Translations under genes and position numbers: made by a program | The notes under the pieces: model-generated | Told to the model about the DNA's origin: nothing | The model's database searches: none | Seen by the model: only the letters and a program-made list of their open reading frames with translations | Shown: one piece after another, positions 59,099 to 64,000 of the stretch | How the letters are laid out: each line of letters opens with the position of its first letter | Numbering within the stretch: the stretch's first letter is position 1 | Origin: Caulobacter segnis | GTDB taxonomy: Bacteria > Pseudomonadota > Alphaproteobacteria > Caulobacterales > Caulobacteraceae | Reading direction: 5' to 3' | NCBI RefSeq assembly: GCF_023935105.1 | Contig: NZ_CP096040.1 | Location: forward strand, 4,817,001 to 4,881,000 | Length of the DNA: 64,000 bases

Positions 59099-59683
59099 TC
59101 AGCGCTCGCCCAGGGCCAGGACGACCAGTCTTAAGCGCTCATCGCGTGCGCTCTGCCGGATTCGGCCCGCATGCTCCAGCTGGGCCAGGCCATGAAGGGT
59201 CGCCCAGAAGGTTTCGGTCATAACCTCGGCGACATCCGGCGAGGAATCGATGACGGCCGCCAATGCCGCAAAGGCGTCTTTCAATTCCGGCCCGGCGTCC
59301 GCTTCGGCGAACCGCAGGCCCGTCGGCATCGTGAACATCGCTTCGTAGAGCGCAGGATGCTCGCGGGCGAAGACGAGATACGCCGAAGCGACGTTCGCGC
59401 GTGCAGTCCGACGACCGGTTGATCCTTGCGCGGCCTGCCGTAGGGCCGATGCCAGATCCCGAAAGCCCTCGGTGGCGACCGCCGTCACGATCGCATCCCG
59501 GTTCTCGAAGTGCGAGTAAAGTACGGGCTGACTATACTCGATCTCCTCCGCCAGGCGGCGGATCGTGACTGCGCTCCACCCCTCGCTTTCGGCGATCGCC
59601 CGCGCCGCCGCGGCGATGCGGCGCTCTCGATCCGCGCGGTCCCGTCCCTTTCTTTCGGCGATGCTCAATCTCACCTCCAACAC
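59099..59683 (-). CDS. TetR-family transcriptional regulator
   Basis: A 194-aa protein. The HTH lies at residues about 20-66 (RIAAAARAIAESEGWSAVTI, then RRLAEEIEYSQPVLYSHFEN). The C-terminal helical part resembles TetR_C_33-type domains (AYLVFAREHPALYEAMF). The start is uncertain among TTG/GTG codons near 59683-59665. Divergent from a DUF4267 gene, with a TAGC-AAT-GCTA dyad between them. Confidence 0.87.
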   Translation of the reverse strand: MLEVRLSIAERKGRDRADRERRIAAAARAIAESEGWSAVTIRRLAEEIEYSQPVLYSHFENRDAIVTAVATEGFRDLASALRQAAQGSTGRRTARANVASAYLVFAREHPALYEAMFTMPTGLRFAEADAGPELKDAFAALAAVIDSSPDVAEVMTETFWATLHGLAQLEHAGRIRQSARDERLRLVVLALGER

Positions 59684-59720
59684 CCAAATCGCGCACGAAT
59701 TATATCGCCGCTTGAAAATA

Positions 59721-59731
59721 TAGCAATGCTA
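59721..59731. promoter_or_regulatory. Candidate TetR operator TAGC-AAT-GCTA
   Basis: An 11-base dyad in the 79-base divergent spacer between the TetR and DUF4267 genes, inside an AT-rich stretch likely to contain both promoters. Confidence 0.45.
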
Positions 59732-59762
59732 GATTATCTGCATCTTCGACACGGAGGTGCTT

Positions 59763-60143
59763 ATGTACTGGTTTTCAATGGGGGTCGCGCTGCTCGCGGC
59801 GCTCGGGATCATCGCGATCGGCGTTATGTATCTTTCCAATCCAAAGACGGCGATGCGGAGCTTCGGGCTGCCGCTGCCTGAGCAGGGCTCGAACATCGCC
59901 TGGTGGCTCCGCCTCAAGGGCGTGCGCGATGTGGCTGCGGGGCTGGTCGTGCTTGCATTGATGCTGTGGGGTGAGCCGCGAATGCTCGGCGTCATCCTGT
60001 TGATCGAAGCGATGATTCCGGTAGGCGACATGTCGCTCATTTTCGCCGCGAAGGGTTCGACTGGAAAGGCGCTCGGCGTCCATGGCCTTACGGCGGCTCT
60101 GATGATCCTGGCGGCGATTCCTTTGGTGACGGGGTGGGTCTAA
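59763..60143 (+). CDS. DUF4267 small membrane protein
   Basis: A 126-aa protein; ATG 59763 follows GGAGG, and GTG 59757 is an alternative. Four hydrophobic helices (VALLAALGIIAIGVMYL; GVRDVAAGLVVLALMLW; MLGVILLIEAMIPVGDMSL; HGLTAALMILAAIPLVTGW), with the family loop KTAMRSFGLPLPEQGSNIAW. DUF4267 proteins are often paired with divergent TetR genes. The function is not known. Confidence 0.82.
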   Translation: MYWFSMGVALLAALGIIAIGVMYLSNPKTAMRSFGLPLPEQGSNIAWWLRLKGVRDVAAGLVVLALMLWGEPRMLGVILLIEAMIPVGDMSLIFAAKGSTGKALGVHGLTAALMILAAIPLVTGWV

Positions 60144-60212
60144 GCTGTTCCTGTCGGACATGTCCTGGCGTCCCGGCAAAATAGCTGGCGACGATGCCCG
60201 CAAGTCATCGGC

Positions 60213-60480
60213 TCAAGGCCGTCGATCGACCCGGCGAAGCCAGAAGATCTTGCGAACCTGGGTCGGCATGTCCTGGGTCGCGGCCCGATCCGCGATCGTG
60301 CCGATGGGCGCGACCTTGGTGCGGCGCAGGCCCTGCAGGAACACCAGTCGGGCGACCTGGAAGGCGTAGGTCTTGGGGGCCCGGATCGCCTCGACGTCTC
60401 CAGCTTCGCCAGAATCGCATAGGCCTCCTGCACGACAACGGCATATGCATCTGCCAGGCTCGCGCTTCTACAGAGCGGAT
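60213..60480 (-). pseudogene. Remnant of an ECF sigma factor (region 2)
   Basis: On the minus strand two frames join into a region-2-like segment: VVVQEAYAILAKLE, then DVEAIRAPKTYAFQVARLVF and LQGLRRTKVAPIGTIAD, ending at TGA 60213. The join needs one extra base near 60399. There is no start and no region 4, so it is a fragment of a FecI-like sigma factor. The surrounding 60144-60811 shows no intact gene. Confidence 0.5.
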
Positions 60481-60811
60481 CTTGGCTCGGGGCCGGAAGG
60501 CAGACATCGTCTGAGCAAGTCGCATGCCCAGCTGCAGCGGTTGGCGGCGCACGCGCAGGCCGACGACCCGTTGTGACATAGGCGGGAAGATCCAGATCGC
60601 CCTGGCCCGAAACGGGTGGCGGGCTTATGGGCTTGGACATGGCGGGCCCTGCGCGGGGTTACGGCCTCATCAACTCCGGCTCGATCCAAAGGTTCGGCGC
60701 TGCTCGTTTGATCATCGCACCCGGGTATTGGCCGCCCTGCGGGAACATCTGGTCAGCCGCCGCCGTTGGCCTTCCTGCGCGGCGCGGCGCCGCCAACGAG
60801 GAACAGCGAAG

Positions 60812-60994
60812 ATGGGCGAGACGGCAAACACCGAGGGCCGAAAGGACAATGCGGCGCTGCCACCGGGCGATCGCCCCGGACTGGTTTCCGCCAAGGACAC
60901 GGTCAAGACGGGCAAGGCCGAGCAACGCTCCGCCGGGCCGGACGGACCCGACGCCGCTGAAGTCGGCGACACCTTCAAACAACCCAAGCCTTAG
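60812..60994 (+). CDS. 60-aa hydrophilic hypothetical protein
   Basis: ATG 60812 with GAGGAACAG upstream. The product is very polar, rich in Gly, Pro, Lys and Asp (TEGRKDNAALPPGDRPGL; AEVGDTFKQPKP), with no hydrophobic core. It is likely disordered, like small stress or desiccation proteins. Its composition resembles that of the 51-aa protein encoded convergently at 61182-61027. Family unknown. Confidence 0.5.
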   Translation: MGETANTEGRKDNAALPPGDRPGLVSAKDTVKTGKAEQRSAGPDGPDAAEVGDTFKQPKP

Positions 60995-61026
60995 CGGGCC
61001 TAGGCCGAAGCCCGCCGGCCTTGGCC

Positions 61027-61182
61027 TCAGTCGGCCCCGTTGCCCGGGTCGTCGGCCGTCGGGTCGCTGGTGGCGTCGGTCTTCTTGTTCGGGTCGGCGG
61101 CCGGCGGCGGCGGCGCTTCGAGCCCTGCCTCCCGGACCGGCGCCGCTTCGCCAGGCTTGCGATCGCTCTGCGCGCCGGCCAT
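61027..61182 (-). CDS. 51-aa hydrophilic hypothetical protein
   Basis: ATG 61182 overlaps the TGA of the upstream SDR remnant (TGATG). The sequence is Pro/Ala/Asp-rich (VREAGLEAPPPPAADPNK; DATSDPTADDPGNGAD) with host-like codons, probably disordered. It is the last of a minus-strand run: SRPBCC protein, alcohol dehydrogenase, SDR remnant, this ORF. Function unknown. Confidence 0.45.
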   Translation of the reverse strand: MAGAQSDRKPGEAAPVREAGLEAPPPPAADPNKKTDATSDPTADDPGNGAD

Positions 61183-61328
61183 CAACGTTGCCCCGAGCCG
61201 GGCTCGGCCATTTTACGGTGCTGCTGCGCCAGCACGCTCTGCGGCGTCACCGCCGCCATCAGCTCGTAGCCGATGCCGGACGAGGCGCCAGTCACCACGG
61301 CTAGGGGGCGAAGATCCTCGATCATCAT
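61182..61328 (-). pseudogene. SDR gene with its central part deleted (48-aa remnant)
   Basis: ATG 61328 overlaps the alcohol-dehydrogenase stop (ATGA). The peptide begins as an SDR (LAVVTGASSGIGYEL, the cofactor loop) and then passes directly into a C-terminal-type tail (VLAQQHRKMAEPGSGQR). About 200 residues with the catalytic Tyr and Lys are missing, without loss of frame. It reads as an in-frame internal deletion of a once full SDR gene in this operon, and cannot be an active enzyme. Confidence 0.65.
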
Positions 61329-62515
61329 GCGGCTTCCTTCCGCCAGTCGGGCTTGAGGACGACCTTGGTCACCTCGTTCTGGTTTTCCTTGAACATCTTG
61401 TAGCCGTCCGGCGCGCTCTCCAGCGGCAGGCGGTGGCTGATCAGGAAGGTGGTGTCGATGACGCCTTCGCCGATCAGGTCGAGCAGCGGGCGCAGGTACT
61501 TGTGGACGTGGGTCTGGCCCGTGCGGATCTGCAGGCCCTTCTCCATCAGCGCGCCGATCGGGATCTTGTCGCCCATGCCGCCATAGACGCCGGGGATCGA
61601 AACGCGGCCGCCGGTGCGGCAGGCCATCAGCACCTCGCGCAGGACGTGGGCGCGGTCGGTGCCAAGACGGGTGGCGACCTTGACCGCGTCGACGACGTTG
61701 TCGAACGAGAAGCCGTGGCTCTCCATGCCGACCGCGTCGATGCACGCGTCGGGCCCGATGCCGCCGGTCATGGCCATCAGGGCCTCACGGACCTTGACGT
61801 CGTGGTAGTTGATCACCTGCGCGCCCATCGACGCGGCCAGGTCCAGGCGGTGGGGATGATGGTCGATGGCGATCACCTTGTGTGCGCCCTGGATCAGGGC
61901 GCTCTGGATGGCGAAGAGCCCGACCGGGCCGCAGCCCCAGACCGCCACGGTGTCGCCCGGCTCGATTTGGCAGTTCTCGGCCGCCATCCAGCCGGTCGGC
62001 AGGATGTCGGACAGGAACAGCACCTTGTCGTCCTCAAGCCCGTCGGGAATGACGATCGGTCCGACGTCGCTATAGGGCACGCGCACATACTCGGCCTGGC
62101 CGCCGGCATAGCCGCCGGTCATGTGGGAATAGCCAAAGAGGCCGGTCATCGCCGTGCCGTAGGCGATCTCGCCCAGGTCCTGGGTCTCGGCCGGATTGGA
62201 GTTCTCGCAGCCGGAGAACTGCTGTTTCTCGCAATGGAAGCACTTGCCGCAGGCGATCACGAAGGGGACCACGACGCGCTGGCCCTTCTGCAGGGTCGAG
62301 CTCGGGCCGGTCTCGACGACCTCGCCCATGAACTCGTGGCCCAGGATGTCGCCCTTTTCCATCGAGGGGATCATGCTGTCGTAGAGGCGCAGGTCCGAGC
62401 CGCAGATGGCCGTCGAGGTGATCTTGATGATGGCGTCGCGGGGGTTGACGATCTTGGGATCGGGCACGGTGTCCATGCGAACGTCGTGTTTGCCGTGCCA
62501 GGTCAGGGCGCGCAT
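61325..62515 (-). CDS. Zinc-dependent alcohol dehydrogenase (formaldehyde-dehydrogenase-like)
   Basis: A 396-aa MDR enzyme. Catalytic zinc site: AICGSDLRLYD and ILGHEFMGEVVE. The structural zinc loop is CGKCFHCEKQQFSGCE. Nucleotide site: VAVWGCGPVGLFAIQSALIQ. The pattern fits the glutathione-independent formaldehyde dehydrogenase-like branch common in stress operons. It lies 28 bases downstream of an SRPBCC gene and overlaps the SDR remnant, so all were one operon. Confidence 0.9.
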   Translation of the reverse strand: MRALTWHGKHDVRMDTVPDPKIVNPRDAIIKITSTAICGSDLRLYDSMIPSMEKGDILGHEFMGEVVETGPSSTLQKGQRVVVPFVIACGKCFHCEKQQFSGCENSNPAETQDLGEIAYGTAMTGLFGYSHMTGGYAGGQAEYVRVPYSDVGPIVIPDGLEDDKVLFLSDILPTGWMAAENCQIEPGDTVAVWGCGPVGLFAIQSALIQGAHKVIAIDHHPHRLDLAASMGAQVINYHDVKVREALMAMTGGIGPDACIDAVGMESHGFSFDNVVDAVKVATRLGTDRAHVLREVLMACRTGGRVSIPGVYGGMGDKIPIGALMEKGLQIRTGQTHVHKYLRPLLDLIGEGVIDTTFLISHRLPLESAPDGYKMFKENQNEVTKVVLKPDWRKEAA

Positions 62516-62543
62516 GGGCGTCTCCTAGAAATAGGGTGAGGAA

Positions 62544-63131
62544 TCAGCCTTGCGGCGCGGCGTCTTGGAACTTGGCGGTGGAGATCTCGCCGGTTTCCAT
62601 CAGTTGCTTGAAGCGGCGTAGTTCGCGGCGGGCCTGGATCTTCGGCTCCTTCTGAAAGAGCTTGGCGATCAGCTTGCCCAGATCACCGCCAGGCGGCTCA
62701 TAGGCGATGGTGGCGGTGACCTCCGTCCCGCGACCGGGCGGGGCATCCTTGAACGCGATCCGGCCGGCGTTCCTGATGTCGGCGCCCTCCACCGACTCCC
62801 AGGCCAGGACCTCGTTCTCGACCTCCTCGGTTAGCACGCTGTCCCATTCGACCGTCTTGCCGGCCGGCGCCTTGACCACCCAGTGCGAGCGGCGATCGTC
62901 GCCGGGCGTGACGCTTTCGACATTCTCCATGAAGAGCGCCAGATTGCGAAAATCGCGCCAGAACGCGTAGAGCTCCGCACGGGGACGATTGATGGTCACG
63001 GTGCGCCCGACCAGAGCCGCCTTATGCCAGCCGCGCTCCTCGGCGACCTCGTGGGCGATATCGCGCTGATGCACGGCGGCCGTCAAAGGGGCGTCGCTTT
63101 GCAGCGCGCGGGCGATCGTCTCATCGGACAT
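62544..63131 (-). CDS. SRPBCC-family (cyclase/dehydrase-like) protein
   Basis: A 195-aa protein. After a ~40-residue helical start, the START-like domain shows VGRTVTINRPRAELYAFWRD, FMENVESVTPGDDRRSHWVV and AGKTVEWDSVLTEEVENEVL. The fold binds hydrophobic ligands, but the specific ligand is unknown. It is the first gene of the minus-strand operon with the zinc dehydrogenase. The 310 bases upstream (63132-63441) lie between divergent genes; apart from promoters I see nothing in them. Confidence 0.85.
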   Translation of the reverse strand: MSDETIARALQSDAPLTAAVHQRDIAHEVAEERGWHKAALVGRTVTINRPRAELYAFWRDFRNLALFMENVESVTPGDDRRSHWVVKAPAGKTVEWDSVLTEEVENEVLAWESVEGADIRNAGRIAFKDAPPGRGTEVTATIAYEPPGGDLGKLIAKLFQKEPKIQARRELRRFKQLMETGEISTAKFQDAAPQG

Positions 63132-63441
63132 CGTCGATCTCCTGGGGGTTTGGAAAGATCAAGTGGGCCGATGCGCCTGTTGTTCCGACGGCCAAGGTCC
63201 GTCGCGCCCCAACCCATCAAATGAAGGGCGTCGTGCTGCGCCCCCTCGATTCCTCAACGGTTTCAGCGGTTTTCCCGCCTGCGGCCGGCGCCGAGTCTCC
63301 GACATTGGAACGCACACTCGAACGCCTCCGTTTGTGCAGCTCACGGCCTCCCTGGCGAGGTTGACGCAATACGACGCTTGCAGGCGGACACCGCACTCAG
63401 CGCCCGGGCCCGCGCCTCGCAAACGGTTTGGAGTGACAGGC

Positions 63442-64000
63442 ATGTTTGGTGGTGAGCGACTGTCCCGCCTGGGCGACTTCAGCCCGCAATTCCCCGACGC
63501 CGACGCCCTGCACAAGGGCCTGGCCCACTGGAACCACCACCGGCTCTCGCCGCGCGCGCCAGCCGTCGACTGGCGGGAAGAACTCATCGACGAGGGCAAG
63601 ATGAGGCGCCTGGAAGGCGAGTTCATCGAAGCTTTCCGCGATCACGTCGCTCCCCTCGTCGACGAGGTCCCACAGGACGCCGAAGGCTTCGTGGCCTGGT
63701 TCGAAACCCTGAAGGACCACGGTCCTGGTCAATGGGATCCGCTGTTCGACTGGCTGGAGGGCGCGGCCTCGTTCGAGGATCTCAAATGGTTTCTGACCCA
63801 GGAGGCCGCCGGCGAGGCCGGCTTCGACGACCTGGTGGCCCTCACTCAGGTCAAGGTTTCCGACCGCGCCAAGCTTGAGCTGGCCCGCAACTACTGGGAC
63901 GAGATGGGCCGAGGCAACGCCAAGGGCATGCACGGCCCGATGCTTTCGCGAACGACGGCGACCCTGGGCCTGACGCCGACCATCGACACCACCCTTTGGC
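63442..64000 (+). CDS. Iron-containing redox enzyme family protein (3' end outside window)
   Basis: The first 186 residues of a longer protein, open to the window edge; GGAGTG precedes the ATG. The pattern is that of heme-oxygenase/TENA-like helical bundles: WFETLKDHGPGQWDPLFDWL, DLKWFLTQEAAGEAGFDDLV and LARNYWDEMGRGNAKGMHGP, with Glu and His residues suitable for a di-iron site. Related proteins are annotated as iron-containing redox enzymes of unknown substrate. Divergent from the SRPBCC operon. Confidence 0.75.
   Translation, partial: MFGGERLSRLGDFSPQFPDADALHKGLAHWNHHRLSPRAPAVDWREELIDEGKMRRLEGEFIEAFRDHVAPLVDEVPQDAEGFVAWFETLKDHGPGQWDPLFDWLEGAASFEDLKWFLTQEAAGEAGFDDLVALTQVKVSDRAKLELARNYWDEMGRGNAKGMHGPMLSRTTATLGLTPTIDTTLW

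Noticed and set aside
61040..62539. 499-codon plus-strand frame opposite the zinc dehydrogenase
   Set aside because: Composition (Asp/His/Val-rich, Gly runs) is typical of an antisense GC-rich frame; the minus-strand gene has every zinc ligand.
1..64000. CRISPR arrays, tRNA, rRNA and insertion-sequence ends
   Set aside because: Scanned by eye; no regularly spaced repeats, cloverleaf-like segment or transposase gene with terminal repeats was found.

Overview
The window is GC-rich bacterial DNA. It looks like an alphaproteobacterium of the Caulobacterales, most likely Caulobacter or a close relative. This is an inference from gene content: a second-type che cluster, TonB-dependent receptors, a lasso-peptide locus with an isopeptidase and a dedicated receptor, and many short-spaced GC-rich operons. 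No rRNA gene, tRNA gene or CRISPR array was seen.

Layout. 1-6489: chemotaxis operon (cheA end, cheW, an MCP with three tandem HAMP-like repeats, a 65-aa ORF, cheW, cheR, cheB). 6490-9064: a scarred stretch with a dead tyrosine-recombinase tail and three related XRE regulators. 9162-12225: a start/stop-overlapping operon of a GpdQ-like phosphodiesterase, a HAD-IIA phosphatase and an alanine-type Na+ symporter. 12532-19428: five genes matching the cytidine-diphosphoramidate route known from the Campylobacter O-methyl phosphoramidate capsule (APS-kinase-like kinase, methyltransferase, glutamine kinase, C26 hydrolase, cytidylyltransferase). The cytidylyltransferase is fused to a sulfotransferase-fold domain. 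19638-22555: lasso-peptide precursor, an unknown 64-aa ORF, B protein and C cyclase. On the other strand, 27007-22527 holds the matching TonB receptor and S9 isopeptidase. The 8-mer TAGAATAT occurs upstream of all three of these operons.

27321-31764: RpiR regulator, Asp/Glu racemase, Atm1-type ABC exporter and GntR regulator. 32031-35751: small hypotheticals, a LuxR-type protein that overlaps another gene, a fourth XRE regulator and a nucleotidyltransferase-HEPN fusion. 36088-39944: a restriction-modification pair in which nuclease and methylase are one polypeptide and specificity is a separate subunit, with no translocase. 40448-42638: a degenerate EAL-like protein and a frameshifted glucokinase.

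43002-49749: a rare AraC-regulator/formamidase fusion, divergent from a TonB receptor and an MFS transporter. 50108-59068: hybrid sensor kinase, AraC regulator, O-methyltransferase, siderophore-interacting-type flavoprotein, HxlR/SDR pair with a clear operator, quinone-oxidoreductase-like enzyme, membrane protein and AraC regulator. 59099-64000: TetR/DUF4267 pair, an ECF sigma remnant, two tiny hydrophilic proteins, an SDR gene with its centre deleted, a zinc alcohol dehydrogenase, an SRPBCC protein and a truncated iron-redox enzyme.

The part most worth following is 12.4-27.0 kb, where a phosphoramidate-donor pathway lies directly upstream of a lasso-peptide locus. Three apparent single-base deletions (about 16943, 42246 and 60399) should be checked against raw reads, because they change how three genes are read.
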